Source of the DNA: Bacteroidota bacterium
GTDB lineage: Bacteria > Bacteroidota > Bacteroidia > Chitinophagales > BACL12
DNA: 41,889 bases
Direction of reading: 5' to 3'
Assembly (NCBI GenBank): GCA_016124275.1
Contig: WGOA01000083.1
Coordinates: forward strand, 1 to 41,889
Shown here piece after piece: positions 1-9,078 of the stretch. How positions within the stretch are numbered: position 1 is the stretch's first letter; the number at the start of each line of letters is the position of its first letter. Both the position numbers and the translations under genes were made by a program. The notes under the pieces are model-generated. The model was not told where the DNA came from and did no database searches. It worked only from the letters and a program-made list of their open reading frames with translations.

Positions 1-876
1 GGCGAAGACCTGGACAACGATGGCGAACTGGACCGCTACATTCTTCCGGAGCCGCCAGCTACCCCTAAGGTTAAAATCATTCCAACGGGCAATCGGATTG
101 ACCTGTATTGGGACAACGCCGCCGAAAGCTCCATTGACCCCATTTCGCAGAAACTGGATTTTGAAGGGTATCGCGTTTATCGGAGTCAGCCCGGCGATGA
201 CCTTGGTTTGAATCTCTTAGCGGAGGCCAATCTCACCGCCCAGTGGGATAAGCCCGGCAATGCTGTGGGCTTCAACAATGGGTTGGAGGCTATTCGCCTG
301 TCGGAGCCCATTCAGTTCGAAGGGGACTCGGTGTTTTACCACTACAAGTATTCGTTCGAAGGGGTGTTGAACGGTTGGCAGTACCTGGTCATTGTCACCA
401 GCTTTGATGAAGGCGACGAAGAACTTCGCATTGAATCGCTGGAATCTTCGTTTGTGGAAAATGCGTTTCGCGTTTTTCCCGGGGTTGGCACATTGGATTA
501 TGCGCAGAGCGAATCGGATCCGGGGGTTTATCCCAATCCCTACAGTCTTGGCGCCGCTTGGGACGGAACGACTGCCCGCACCCGCAAAATCATTTTCTAC
601 AACCTGCCGCAGGAGGCGGAGATCCGTGTTTACACGCTTGGTGGCGATTTAGTGGCCAGCCTGGACCACGACGCCGCTACGTACGATGGCAGCGACATTG
701 CCTGGTTTGACAATTTTGCCGGCGAAGCCGGTAAACGGGTGTTTTCCGGGGGTGAACACGCCTGGGACGTGCTTTCAGAAAGCCAGCAAACCATTACCCA
801 GGGCCTTTATTTGTTCACGGTCAAAGACTTACAAACGGGTAAAGTTCGCCAGGGCAAGTTTGCGGTGTTGCGATAA
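1..876 (+). CDS. C-terminal part of a large secreted protein (5' end outside window)
   Basis: The frame is open from base 1 to the TAA ending at 876, so this is the last 291 residues of a longer protein. The visible start is Asp-rich (GEDLDNDGELDRY, like calcium-binding DxDxDG repeats). It is followed by a fibronectin III-like strand pattern (IDLYWDNAAE ... FEGYRVYRS, residues 35-60). The last ~115 residues begin with YPNPYS and contain IRVYTLGGDLV and GLYLFTVKDL, ending GKFAVLR. That is the shape of a C-terminal sorting or FlgD-Ig-like domain in exported Bacteroidota proteins. Inferred role: surface or secreted protein exported by the type IX system; its catalytic or binding part, if any, lies upstream. 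An internal ATG at 208 is not the true start because the coding pattern continues before it. Confidence 0.8.
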   Translation, partial: GEDLDNDGELDRYILPEPPATPKVKIIPTGNRIDLYWDNAAESSIDPISQKLDFEGYRVYRSQPGDDLGLNLLAEANLTAQWDKPGNAVGFNNGLEAIRLSEPIQFEGDSVFYHYKYSFEGVLNGWQYLVIVTSFDEGDEELRIESLESSFVENAFRVFPGVGTLDYAQSESDPGVYPNPYSLGAAWDGTTARTRKIIFYNLPQEAEIRVYTLGGDLVASLDHDAATYDGSDIAWFDNFAGEAGKRVFSGGEHAWDVLSESQQTITQGLYLFTVKDLQTGKVRQGKFAVLR

Positions 877-956
877 GCTGGGTCGTTGCTCGGAGCGAAG
901 CCCCATTTTCGCCCGAAATTTTACCGTTTTACGACGGTCTTAACATTAGGTTAATC

Positions 957-984
957 TTGAATAGGGGCTAAAGGGCTACCTTTG
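957..984 (+). promoter_or_regulatory. Bacteroidota-type promoter (TTG / TAnnTTTG)
   Basis: TACCTTTG at 977-984 matches the Bacteroidota -7 element TAnnTTTG exactly. A TTG at 957-959, 17 bases upstream, fits the -33 element. The predicted transcript start lies about 40 bases before the ATG at 1033. This makes the in-frame TTG at 982 an unlikely start codon. Confidence 0.6.
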
Positions 985-1032
985 CAAAAAATTCAAGCAA
1001 TCTTCCTAACCCGATCTCAGTTCTGCAATCCC

Positions 1033-3414
1033 ATGAAGAAGCTATCCATTTTTACGTTGGCTGTGCTGTTTAGTCTGGTGGCACACGCGCAATTCCCCCT
1101 CATTGACATCTATGACATCCAGTTCATTGATCCTGTTGATCTGGCCGGTGGTAGCGACTTGAGCTACCTGCACGGCGATACGGTGGAAATTGAAGGGGTG
1201 GTTTCTTTTGATCCTTGTGACTACGGGTTGAGTACCAACCGAAAAGGCACTTGGGTGCAATCCGATCCAGGCGCCCCGTTTGCCGGTGTAGAGGTGTTGA
1301 TTGACCCCTCAGCAATCGGTTTTTCCGGAGGGTTGGAAGCGCACAGTGATAATGCGTTGTTCATCGACAATTTCCAGGTGGGAAACACCGTGCGTTTCAC
1401 CGGCATCATCAGCGACTTTAGCGCCAATACCCAGATTCAAATTCTGCCTATTCCCTCCTCTATTGTAGCGCTTGGAACCAAACCCGCTCCCATTGTCGTC
1501 ACCATTGATGAGCTGATGAATGGTACGGTACAGAACAAGGTGGACGGCGAACAGTACGAAGGCACTTACGTAGAGATCCAGAATGTTTTCGTCGCCAATG
1601 TGATTCCGGGCGCCAGTGGGCGTTTTCAGTGGGACATCACGGATGGTCTTGGCAATTTCCTGGCCACGCGCGATGCCAGCGGCCATTTCCGCAATGACGT
1701 CCTGGACACGCATTGTCCGGAATGGATTAGCGGCACTTCCGGTGTTTCCAACACGCCGTTGACGTATGCTCCTCCTGTTGATGGTGCCAGCCTGGCCTTT
1801 TTGCGCGGCACGATTACCGAAAGCTTTGGCGAATACTTCATCGCTCCCCACGACTTGACCGATGTTGGTCCGGCAACAAGCTCGCCTCCCATCGTGAGCG
1901 GGGTTACGCGAACACCCGTTGTTCCAACATCCACAGAAACGGTGACCATTAGCGCAAACATTGCGGATGCCGATGGTACTATTACTGATGCTGAGCTCTA
2001 TTACGCATATGGCTTGGCTACCCCTACGTTTACCATGGTTTCTATGACCAACAGTGGTGCCGATACCTGGACGGCGACGATTCCCGGACCAGGTGTTGAT
2101 TCCACCATTGTCAAATATTACTTCCGCGCAGAAGACAATGCAGGCAACGTGACGTTCAGCCCGGATGACGAAGCCACCGGCTCCAACTACGTGGTGTACG
2201 ACGACGGCATCAACAGCATTGCGCGCATACAGAAGAATGAAGCTGGTTTTGGTTCCCCTTGGGCTGGCCAAACGCTACCCGTGCTGGATGTAGAAGGGGT
2301 TGTGACCTCCGGTCTGCAAACCTACGATTTGGGGTTACTGGCTATTCAGGACGGTACCCAGCCCTGGAGCGGAATTTTTGTCCGCACTTCTCCGGGTATT
2401 GATGGGTTGTACCGCGGTGACCGCATTCGCGTTACCTCCGGTACAGTAGTTGAGGAATTTGGGGTTACTTACCTTCAGAACATTACGTATGATTTCATTT
2501 CTTCAGGCAATCCCCTGCCAAGCCCCATTACTACCTTGCTTCCCGATACGCTCGGCGCTAACATTTTCTTGAAAAGCGAGCCCTACGAGGCCATGTTGTT
2601 GCGCTTTAACAATGCCACGGTTACCAGCTTGAATGCTGATGCACCCGGTGGTCCGTTTGGCGAATGGAAGTTCAATACCCTTTCTGCGGCGTTAAACTCC
2701 GGGGTGCGCGCTGATGACTTATCCAGCGATATTCCTTTTGAGTTTTCAACCGACAGCATTAGCCTTGGACAAGTATTGCCGTTTGTTCAGGGAATCTTTT
2801 ACTTCAGCTTCAGCAACTACAAACTGGTGCCCCGCAACCGCGCAGACATTGCCGGATTCAGCACCAATTATCCCAATGCTATCGTCAGTTTCCGCTTTGA
2901 TGCCCTGGTTCCAACGGTTAACGCTACCATTGACCAAGTCAACAACACCATCACGGCAGTTGTGCCTTTTGGCACAGATTTGACCAGCTTGGTGCCGACG
3001 GTTGAGATTACCGGTCAATTGGTGAGCCCGGCCAGTGCAGCCGGCCAGGACTTCAGCAGCCCGGTCGTTTACACCGTATCTGCGCCGATCAGCGGCGAGG
3101 AGCGCGAATACACAGTTACCATTACCGAGGGCCCCAACGGCCTGGAGAATTTTGGCGGGTTGACTTATTTCAACCTCTATCCGAACCCGGCTACCGACTT
3201 TATAGTCATAGACCTGGAAATGACGGTGCAGCAAGCTTTTACCGTTGAAATCAGCGATTTGCTTGGTCGGGTATTGGAATCCCGGGAGCAACAACCCGTC
3301 ACCGGTCGCCAGCAGCTTATGTTGGATTTGAGTGCTTACGCTACCGGAAACTACTTGGTTACCCTGCGCTCTGCAACGGGTACTGCTGCGCTTCGCTTGT
3401 ACAAAGCCGAATAA
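1033..3414 (+). CDS. T9SS-exported multidomain protein
   Basis: This is a 793-residue exported protein. The start is set at ATG 1033 because it begins a clear Sec signal peptide (MKKLSIFTLAVLFSLVAHAQ) and a promoter lies just upstream; an in-frame TTG at 982 would put 17 residues before it. Two stretches (about residues 25-250 and 400-620) have the phrasing of OB-fold-like domains found in secreted nuclease-associated proteins (DTVEIEGVVSFD ... GTWVQ; LDVEGVVTSG ... LLAIQDG ... RGDRIRVTSG). An Ig-like segment between them begins near PPIVSGVTRTP. No nuclease active site was seen. The last ~80 residues form a type A T9SS sorting domain: FNLYPNPATDFIVID, ISDLLGRVLES, LSAYATGNYLVTL and a basic end. 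Role inferred: cell-surface or secreted protein. A terminator follows at 3451. Confidence 0.85.
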   Translation: MKKLSIFTLAVLFSLVAHAQFPLIDIYDIQFIDPVDLAGGSDLSYLHGDTVEIEGVVSFDPCDYGLSTNRKGTWVQSDPGAPFAGVEVLIDPSAIGFSGGLEAHSDNALFIDNFQVGNTVRFTGIISDFSANTQIQILPIPSSIVALGTKPAPIVVTIDELMNGTVQNKVDGEQYEGTYVEIQNVFVANVIPGASGRFQWDITDGLGNFLATRDASGHFRNDVLDTHCPEWISGTSGVSNTPLTYAPPVDGASLAFLRGTITESFGEYFIAPHDLTDVGPATSSPPIVSGVTRTPVVPTSTETVTISANIADADGTITDAELYYAYGLATPTFTMVSMTNSGADTWTATIPGPGVDSTIVKYYFRAEDNAGNVTFSPDDEATGSNYVVYDDGINSIARIQKNEAGFGSPWAGQTLPVLDVEGVVTSGLQTYDLGLLAIQDGTQPWSGIFVRTSPGIDGLYRGDRIRVTSGTVVEEFGVTYLQNITYDFISSGNPLPSPITTLLPDTLGANIFLKSEPYEAMLLRFNNATVTSLNADAPGGPFGEWKFNTLSAALNSGVRADDLSSDIPFEFSTDSISLGQVLPFVQGIFYFSFSNYKLVPRNRADIAGFSTNYPNAIVSFRFDALVPTVNATIDQVNNTITAVVPFGTDLTSLVPTVEITGQLVSPASAAGQDFSSPVVYTVSAPISGEEREYTVTITEGPNGLENFGGLTYFNLYPNPATDFIVIDLEMTVQQAFTVEISDLLGRVLESREQQPVTGRQQLMLDLSAYATGNYLVTLRSATGTAALRLYKAE

Positions 3415-3450
3415 TCCGCTAAGGGCTTTTTGCCCTGAACCTCGTCACAA

Positions 3451-3489
3451 AGAGGGACTGGTCGTACTCCGGCTGGTCCCTCTTTTTTA
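3451..3489 (+). terminator. Rho-independent terminator
   Basis: AGAGGGAC at 3451-3458 pairs perfectly with GTCCCTCT at 3476-3483 and is followed by an uninterrupted T run (3483-3488). It lies 36 bases after the T9SS protein stop codon. Confidence 0.8.
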
Positions 3490-3811
3490 TTGGCAATTCT
3501 GGGACATGCCTTGATTTGGCCCCTAAGTAATTGGTATTCAATGTTTTGGCGAGAATGTTTTTTATGGGCCAAGGAAGTGGTCACGGTTTTTTACCATAGA
3601 ATTAGTTATTTTTTTAATGCTTTAGCTGTCACATTATGTGGCTTTGGGTTCTGCATATGACCGTTCATTGGGCCAAATTGCCCCAGGATTCATTCCAAGG
3701 ACCATTTCTCACGGTTTCCCATTTCAGTTGGTAGGCGCTGCCAACTATCCATTCCCGGAAAATCAACTTTGTGCTACCACTTGAGGAAACCACTAACCGC
3801 CTTTCCACCTC
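3490..3811. other. Intergenic stretch, no gene seen
   Basis: About 320 bases between a terminator and the next start codon. It is AT-richer than its surroundings (T runs near 3480-3620). No open frame with coding character, RNA gene or repeat was recognised. CAACTTTG at 3764-3771 is one base off TAnnTTTG and could be the -7 element for the gene at 3812, but no convincing -33 TTG is placed correctly. Confidence 0.5.
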
Positions 3812-4195
3812 ATGCTTTCATCTCTTCGGATTCACCCCGTTCTGCTTTGTGCGTTTTTTCTCCTTTTTTCCGCTAAAATTGGAATGGGCCAATGTGCCGA
3901 CATTTACGATGTTTGGAACGGCAGTGGAATCTACACCGTCACTTCCCGCATCGACTCGTCCTGTACCTGGCAAAAAACGTTTGATGCTTACGTTACGGGG
4001 GATGCGCTCCGCTTCACCGCAGTGGGCAGCAACACCTACACCTTCTCCGTTTGCGGTGGGGTAGCGGGTGCGGATACCGAAATCAATCTGTACCGGACAA
4101 CGACGGGTTTTCCAAACCGCGGATACGCCGATGATTGGTTGTGGCGTAACCAACGGCGAAACCAGCATCACCTGGGTTCCGCCGGCGGCCGGTGA
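3812..4195 (+). pseudogene. N-terminal fragment of a frameshifted T9SS cargo gene
   Basis: The ATG at 3812 starts a signal peptide (LLCAFFLLFSAKIGMGQ) followed by about 85 residues of a beta-rich domain (CADIYDVWNGSG ... CGGVAGADTEINLYRTT). The reading then degenerates into a basic non-homologous tail (WRNQRRNQHH) before a stop at 4195. The sensible continuation (GCGVTNGETSITWVPP, then AAGDYYLVVSLKGC) lies in the next frame. Removing one T from GATGATTGG at 4133-4138 would join the two frames as DDGCGVTNGE. This is therefore the 5' part of the gene continued at 4068-6551. It may be a true inactivating insertion or an error in the sequence; the two cannot be told apart here. Confidence 0.7.
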
Positions 4196-6551
4196 CTATT
4201 ATCTGGTGGTGAGCCTTAAAGGGTGCGTCAATACTTCCGTGCCGATGTCGTTAACGGTTTCACGCCGAAGACTGGGCAATGATGTATGCGAAACGGCTAC
4301 TGCCATTTCTTCCGGGGTGACCGCCTTTACGACAGCGAACGCTTGTGGATCCAGCGTGGTCTCTTGCGCTACCGCAAACCGCGATGTCTGGTACGCTTAT
4401 ACACCCACTTCAGGTGGAATGACGTCGTTTGCTACCTGCGGCGCAACCTGGGATACTCATCTATCGCTGTGGAACGGCTGTTCCGGTACGGAGCTGGCCT
4501 GCAACGATGATGCAACAGCAGGTCCCTGCAGCGGTACTACCCAAAGCTTTTTTCAGTACCCGGTGGTTGCAGGCAGCACCTATTACCTTCGGGTTGCTGG
4601 CTTTAACAACACCACCGGAGCGGGGAACATCACGATTACCCCACCCCCCCCGGGCTCCGACCCAGGAGAAGATTGCAGCAATCCTTTTGCCGGCACTCTC
4701 TGTGGCGAGTCCTTCCTGAACCAGACGACAGTGGGTTTAGGCAATGACGAAAGTACCCGAACCTGCGGATCCGGAAGTTACCCGGGAGAAGATGCGTATT
4801 ACGCATTTACCACCTCCGATGGCGATGCGGACCGGTTGCGCGTGACGTTGCGCAATGTCAGTGATGCCAACGATGGTACCGTTGAAGTGGTGTTGATGTC
4901 AGGCACATGCAACGCTCCGTCGTGCACAGACGAGGTCACCTTCGACATAAGTTCCGGTAGGTTTCCCCGCGGAACAGAATTTCATGATTTTGAGATTAGC
5001 CCACTGGGATCGGCAGGAACGTATTTTGTTGTTATTGATTCCAGAAATGATGGTATAGACGCTTATGACCTCTATCTGGACTGCTACCAAAGCAACATCG
5101 CGCCGGGTACGGCATGCAGCCCATCCGACGACAACAACGATGGCATCGTAACCCAGTGGAATGGTACCGTGCCTCCGGCAACAGTGGGGCAGGGGCAGCG
5201 GCACACCATTTGCCATGAAGTCCTGATCAACGGCACTGCCTTTGAAGGACTCAACAGCGTTCGCCTGGACGTCAGTGAATGCCTGGGCTCCATCAGCGAC
5301 TTTAGCCCAAACAGCGATAACTCTGGCTTTTACGGCCTTGGATCCTGGAATGTTGACTCGCTGGTAGGACAACAAATCTTCTGGAATTTCAGTGGCGGCG
5401 TTAACCGTTGCCCGGGCGGACAAGTGGATGTGGCGATTGACGTTACCACCGATAACTGGGGCAGCGAACTTTATTGGGAGCTGGTTCCTCAAGGCCAGCC
5501 TTGCGGTTCGCCATCGGCCATTTTTGTCGGGGGAAACACTGCCAATGTGGCCTGTGGCGAAGGCGGTTTAGGCATAACCCCGGCAGGGGGCTACCCTAAC
5601 AATACCACCATATCCGAAGGCTATTGGTGTGTATCGCCTGGCAATTACAGCATCAAGTACGTTGATAACTATGGAGACGGTGGTGCATCGTTTGATGTGT
5701 TCATCAATCAGGTGGAAACGGCTTCCTATACCGCTGCTGCGTCTGCTGACAGTGCCACCTGGACCTTTACGGCCAATGCGGGTGTACTTCCCAAAACAGC
5801 AGATGCCAACAATGGCTCTCCTGGGTATTCATGCAACAGTTATACGTTTTGTTATGAAGCTACGTTGCTAGCTGCAGGCACCGCCTGCAACTACACAGAC
5901 AGTATCCTGGATATCATTACGCTTTACGACAACGGAATTTTTAGTGCGGGCACATCCAACATCAGTTCCTGGTCAAACCGTATGAGTGGTGGCGATGGCA
6001 CTGTTCTGCCTATTGAGTTGCTTCGTTTTGCTGCCGTATGGGAACAGCATGCGGTCAACGTGCAATGGGCAACAGCGACAGAAATTGAAACCGCTTATTT
6101 TGAGGTGCTTCGCGCTGATGCCAGTGGGGCAGACTGGCAAGTTATCGGGCGTGTGGCCGCAGCTGGATATGCTGTTTCAGAGCGCCGCTATCAACTGCTG
6201 GATCCGCATGCTCCACCTGGCTCCATATATTATCGCCTGCGCGCTGTGGACACGGATGGGTCGTTCACCGAACATGGACCTGTTCACGTTCGGGTGCCCT
6301 TCCCGGAAAACCAGGAGCTTCAACTTTGGCCCAATCCGGTACAAAGCGAAGTCAAGGTGCGCTACATGAACCGCATGGCTTTGCCGTTGCCCTGGGTCTT
6401 GAGCGATGTCAGCGGAAAGCCTGTATTGTCAGGGCAGTTGGACGGCGATTCAGGGCTCCAGGTTCGCGTCTTGAATTGGGAAAGTCTTCCTGACGGAGTT
6501 TACTTTTTTCAGTTGCAGGGCTTTGCTCCGCAGCCAGTTTTTAAGCAATAG
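4068..6551 (+). CDS. Main part of frameshifted T9SS cargo with PPC-like domains
   Basis: This is the downstream part of the gene that begins at 3812; its useful reading starts near 4136. The frame upstream of that point, including the ATG at 4068, is out of register. Repeated Cys-containing beta domains of pre-peptidase C-terminal (PPC) type follow (GNDVCETATAI ... RDVWYAYTP ... CNDDATAGPC; PGEDCSNPFAGTLCGE). Later Cys-rich blocks (ACSPSDDNNDG, GQPCGSPSAIFVGG) come before an FnIII-like module (LRFAAVWEQHAVNVQW ... YFEVLRADASG ... YRLRAVDTDGS), ending in a T9SS type A sorting domain (LQLWPNPVQSEVKVRY ... LPDGVYFFQLQG). Inferred role: secreted or surface adhesin-like protein; no enzymatic motif was recognised. 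If the frameshift is real, this part has no signal peptide and would not be exported. Confidence 0.75.
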   Translation: MRIPKSICTGQRRVFQTADTPMIGCGVTNGETSITWVPPAAGDYYLVVSLKGCVNTSVPMSLTVSRRRLGNDVCETATAISSGVTAFTTANACGSSVVSCATANRDVWYAYTPTSGGMTSFATCGATWDTHLSLWNGCSGTELACNDDATAGPCSGTTQSFFQYPVVAGSTYYLRVAGFNNTTGAGNITITPPPPGSDPGEDCSNPFAGTLCGESFLNQTTVGLGNDESTRTCGSGSYPGEDAYYAFTTSDGDADRLRVTLRNVSDANDGTVEVVLMSGTCNAPSCTDEVTFDISSGRFPRGTEFHDFEISPLGSAGTYFVVIDSRNDGIDAYDLYLDCYQSNIAPGTACSPSDDNNDGIVTQWNGTVPPATVGQGQRHTICHEVLINGTAFEGLNSVRLDVSECLGSISDFSPNSDNSGFYGLGSWNVDSLVGQQIFWNFSGGVNRCPGGQVDVAIDVTTDNWGSELYWELVPQGQPCGSPSAIFVGGNTANVACGEGGLGITPAGGYPNNTTISEGYWCVSPGNYSIKYVDNYGDGGASFDVFINQVETASYTAAASADSATWTFTANAGVLPKTADANNGSPGYSCNSYTFCYEATLLAAGTACNYTDSILDIITLYDNGIFSAGTSNISSWSNRMSGGDGTVLPIELLRFAAVWEQHAVNVQWATATEIETAYFEVLRADASGADWQVIGRVAAAGYAVSERRYQLLDPHAPPGSIYYRLRAVDTDGSFTEHGPVHVRVPFPENQELQLWPNPVQSEVKVRYMNRMALPLPWVLSDVSGKPVLSGQLDGDSGLQVRVLNWESLPDGVYFFQLQGFAPQPVFKQ

Positions 6552-6943
6552 CGGAAAACATTTTTCGCGCTCAGCAGCCAGTTCCGGTCACAGCGGAACT
6601 GGCTGTTGCCGTTTACTGCGGCTTCTGTGCAGAAATATCCCTATGCTTCAACCCCTTTTGATACAAATGGAATTTTTATGGCATAGCATGCCTTCATTTA
6701 ATGGCGTCACTTTCTTCGCACTTTGATAATGCAAAGCATGCACTCCCGTGCTACTTTGCTGGCATACAACGGTTGACACGGCGGTCGTTAATATCCCTCC
6801 CGGGTATAATTGGGAACAGGAAGAAACGCCGCGCTTTGCGGTCCTTTTTTTATATATAGATACGTATGGCGGGAGGACACCGCTGATGGCAACCAGGAGT
6901 AGGAAGTCGTTCGGATCACCAGGTGGTCCGGACGCTTCCGTTT
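6552..6943. other. Intergenic stretch between convergent genes
   Basis: About 390 bases with no credible coding frame or tRNA. It contains three hairpin candidates: 6575-6605 and 6902-6939 (separate entries), and a small GC stem (CCGC 6829-6832 with GCGG 6838-6841) followed by seven Ts at 6844-6850, which would also work as a plus-strand terminator. Two GCATGC palindromes lie in the AT-rich middle. Confidence 0.5.
6575..6605 (+). terminator. Perfect 12-bp hairpin after the T9SS cargo gene
   Basis: CAGCCAGTTCCG (6575-6586) pairs with CGGAACTGGCTG (6594-6605) around a 7-base loop, 23 bases after the stop codon. No strong T run follows, so it could be a transcript-stabilising 3' hairpin instead of a classical terminator. 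Confidence 0.5.
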
Positions 6944-6945
6944 TT
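6902..6945 (+). terminator. Long imperfect hairpin with T run, overlapping the purC stop
   Basis: GGAAGTCGTTCGGATCACC (6902-6920) can fold onto GGTGGTCCGGACGCTTCC (6922-6939) with a few mismatches, followed by TTTTT at 6941-6945. On the plus strand this would stop read-through into the antisense of purC. On the minus strand the stem comes just after the purC stop but lacks a downstream T run. Confidence 0.5.
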
Positions 6946-7900
6946 AGGGGTACCCTAACCGCTTCAGCGCCTGAACAATATCCGCTTCCATGTCCGCCAA
7001 GGGATCGCTTGTTGTTGCTGCAGGCTCAAAGCGCTGGCCGGTTATGTGTTCGTACAGCTCCACGTAGCGCTGGGTCACTGAGTCCACAAAGGCATCCGTC
7101 ATTTCGGGGATGAGCTGTCCTGCTTTGCCTTGAAAGCCGCCGGCAATGAGCCACTCGCGCACAAATTCTTTGCTCAACTGCTTTTGCGGCTCGCCGCGAT
7201 GCTGCCGATCCTCATAGCCTTCAAGGTAGAAATAGCGCGATGAATCCGGCGTGTGTATTTCATCGATCAGCACTACAGAACCATCTGCTGCCAATCCAAA
7301 CTCGTATTTGGTATCCACCAACAGGAGCCCGCGCTCGCGCGCCATGCGGGAACCTTCCGCAAACAACGTATGCGTAAACGCCTCCATTTGCGCATAAACG
7401 GCGGGCGCAACAATGCCCCGTTCCAAAATTTCCTGCCGGGAAATGTCCTCGTCGTGTCCCTCGTCTGCTTTGGTAGCCGGCGTAATGATTGGCCGGGGGA
7501 AGGGGTCATGTTCCTTGAGCCCCTCGGGTAACGGCACCCCACAGAGTATCCTGCTCCCCGCCTTGTACTCCCTCCAGGCATGGCCGGTTAGGTAAGCCCG
7601 AATGACCATCTCTACCCGCAAGGCATCCGCCCGCAGGCCAATGGTTACCCTGGGATTGGGATGGCTCAGGACCCAATTGGGCACGAGCGGCTTGGTGGCC
7701 TGAAGAAAATAAGCGGCAATCTGGTTGAGCACCTGGCCTTTGTAGGGGATGGCCCGAGGCAACACCACATCAAAGGCGGAAATGCGGTCCGAAGCCACCA
7801 TGACGAGGTATTGGTCGTCGATGGTGTAAACATCGCGCACTTTTCCCCGGTAAAAAGCAGTCTGACCGGGAAGCGTAAAGTCAGTTTGGCGAATGGTCAC
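6944..7900 (-). CDS. purC: Phosphoribosylaminoimidazole-succinocarboxamide synthase (PurC)
   Basis: SAICAR synthetase of de novo purine synthesis: it joins CAIR and L-aspartate using ATP, in the cytoplasm. The 318 residues match the long form of the family. Visible signatures: YRGKVRDVY (residues 17-25), [12 protein letters not shown] (37-48, substrate loop), [11 protein letters not shown] and [14 protein letters not shown] (near 195-225). The start is GTG at 7900; its GTGA overlaps the stop codon of phoH, so the two are probably translationally coupled. No other purine gene is in the window. Confidence 0.95.
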   Translation of the reverse strand: MTIRQTDFTLPGQTAFYRGKVRDVYTIDDQYLVMVASDRISAFDVVLPRAIPYKGQVLNQIAAYFLQATKPLVPNWVLSHPNPRVTIGLRADALRVEMVIRAYLTGHAWREYKAGSRILCGVPLPEGLKEHDPFPRPIITPATKADEGHDEDISRQEILERGIVAPAVYAQMEAFTHTLFAEGSRMARERGLLLVDTKYEFGLAADGSVVLIDEIHTPDSSRYFYLEGYEDRQHRGEPQKQLSKEFVREWLIAGGFQGKAGQLIPEMTDAFVDSVTQRYVELYEHITGQRFEPAATTSDPLADMEADIVQALKRLGYP

Positions 7901-8907
7901 AGGGCTTTCTTCTCCTTGGACGATTGACTGAGTTGATGCGTAGGGTTCTGGGTAGGGGAAGCCCCTTCATAGGCCTTGATAATGGCCTTGACCAAACGGT
8001 GGCGAACAACGTCCTCGTCCGCTAAAAAGACGGTGGCGATGCCGTCAATGTCCTTAAGCAACTGCACAGAAGGGTAGAGACCGGAATGTTGGTTGCCGGG
8101 AAGGTCAATTTGCGTCAGGTCGCCGGTGATGATGGCTTTTGCCGAAGGGCCAATCCGCGTCAGGAACATCTTTAACTGCGAGTTCGTGGCATTTTGGGCT
8201 TCGTCAAGAATGATGAAGGCTTTGTCAAGCGTCCGGCCGCGCATGAAGGCCAGCGGAGCGATTTCAATGACCCGGTTGGCCATGTAATAGCTCAGTTTCG
8301 AGGCGGGCAGCATGTCGTCCAGGGCGTCGTAAAGCGGGCGCAGGTAAGGGTCGATTTTTTCTTTCAGGTCGCCCGGGAGGAAGCCCAGGCTTTCACCAGC
8401 CTCTACGGCAGGTCGGGTGAGCACGATCCGTTTGACTTCCTTGTTTTTGAGGGCCCGAACCGCCAGGGCAACTGCGGTATAGGTTTTTCCCGTGCCTGCC
8501 GGACCAATTGCAAACAGGATGTCGTTTTGTTCGGACAGCTCCACCATGCGCCGCTGGTTGACCGTGCGCGCCTTGACCAAATTGCCGCTGGGGCCGTGAA
8601 CAATAACGTCCTCGCGGTTTTCGGTGGCATTTGCCCCAGGAGATTCCGGGGCTTCGGCCCCCAACATGATCCGGTCCAACTGGGGTTCGCTGATCTGGCC
8701 GTAGCGCTCTAAATGGTCAACAACAAGGGTGACGCGGTCTTCAAAATCCCGAAGATCTGCTTCGTTGCCGCTGACTTTAAGCTTGTTGCCACGGGCGGCG
8801 ATGTTTAACTGGCTGAACCGTTTTTTGATGATGGCCAGTTTGGTATTGTTCGGGCCGTAAAAATCAATCGGTCTGATGCCGTCGAGTTCAATGGTCAGTT
8901 CGCTCAA
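7897..8907 (-). CDS. phoH: PhoH family ATPase (YbeZ-like)
   Basis: A 336-residue cytoplasmic P-loop ATPase of the PhoH/YbeZ family, linked in other bacteria to RNA metabolism and ribosome maturation. The Walker A motif is GPAGTGKT (residues 135-142) and the Walker B motif is FIILDEAQN (231-239), followed by the family signature [10 protein letters not shown] (261-270). The N-terminal 85 residues form the usual small KH-like domain ([18 protein letters not shown]). The only possible start is TTG at 8907: an in-frame TAA lies two codons upstream and the next Met is residue 81. It forms a two-gene unit with purC and diverges from the SAM-hydrolase-like gene; the shared intergenic region carries a 13-bp tandem repeat. 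Confidence 0.93.
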   Translation of the reverse strand: MSELTIELDGIRPIDFYGPNNTKLAIIKKRFSQLNIAARGNKLKVSGNEADLRDFEDRVTLVVDHLERYGQISEPQLDRIMLGAEAPESPGANATENREDVIVHGPSGNLVKARTVNQRRMVELSEQNDILFAIGPAGTGKTYTAVALAVRALKNKEVKRIVLTRPAVEAGESLGFLPGDLKEKIDPYLRPLYDALDDMLPASKLSYYMANRVIEIAPLAFMRGRTLDKAFIILDEAQNATNSQLKMFLTRIGPSAKAIITGDLTQIDLPGNQHSGLYPSVQLLKDIDGIATVFLADEDVVRHRLVKAIIKAYEGASPTQNPTHQLSQSSKEKKAL

Positions 8908-8914
8908 GATTTAC

Positions 8915-8940
8915 AGAATAGAAGGGTAGAATAGAAGGGT
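8915..8940. repeat. Perfect 13-bp tandem duplication between divergent genes
   Basis: AGAATAGAAGGGT occurs twice head to tail (8915-8927 and 8928-8940), starting 8 bases from the phoH start codon. On the minus strand it lies in the 5' untranslated or promoter region of phoH-purC. Confidence 0.9.
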
Positions 8941-8998
8941 ACTATGGAAAACCTTATTTGGCATTGGTCGCCTACAGGCATAAATTTAGCGCGGCAAC

Positions 8999-9014
8999 GG
9001 GAGTATTTACTCCC
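8999..9014. promoter_or_regulatory. Palindrome GGGAGT-ATTT-ACTCCC
   Basis: Perfect inverted repeat in the 171-base divergent region, 65 bases before the ATG at 9079. It could be an operator or an RNA hairpin in the leader. No recognisable regulator is linked to it. Confidence 0.45.
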
Positions 9015-9078
9015 ATCTTTTGCCCAATACAGGCTCTATTTATGCACATTTTGCTGCTCCGGTTCTGATCAACCGCTC

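Noticed and set aside
1309-2271. 320-codon minus-strand open frame antisense to the T9SS protein
   Set aside because: Composition is Cys/Gly/His/Arg-rich without any recognisable domain, and the plus strand encodes a clear T9SS protein; it is a codon-bias shadow.
6678-6690. Small hairpin GGCAT-AGC-ATGCC in the 6552-6943 gap, considered as part of an RNA gene
   Set aside because: Five-base stem, no neighbouring helices of a tRNA or known small RNA.
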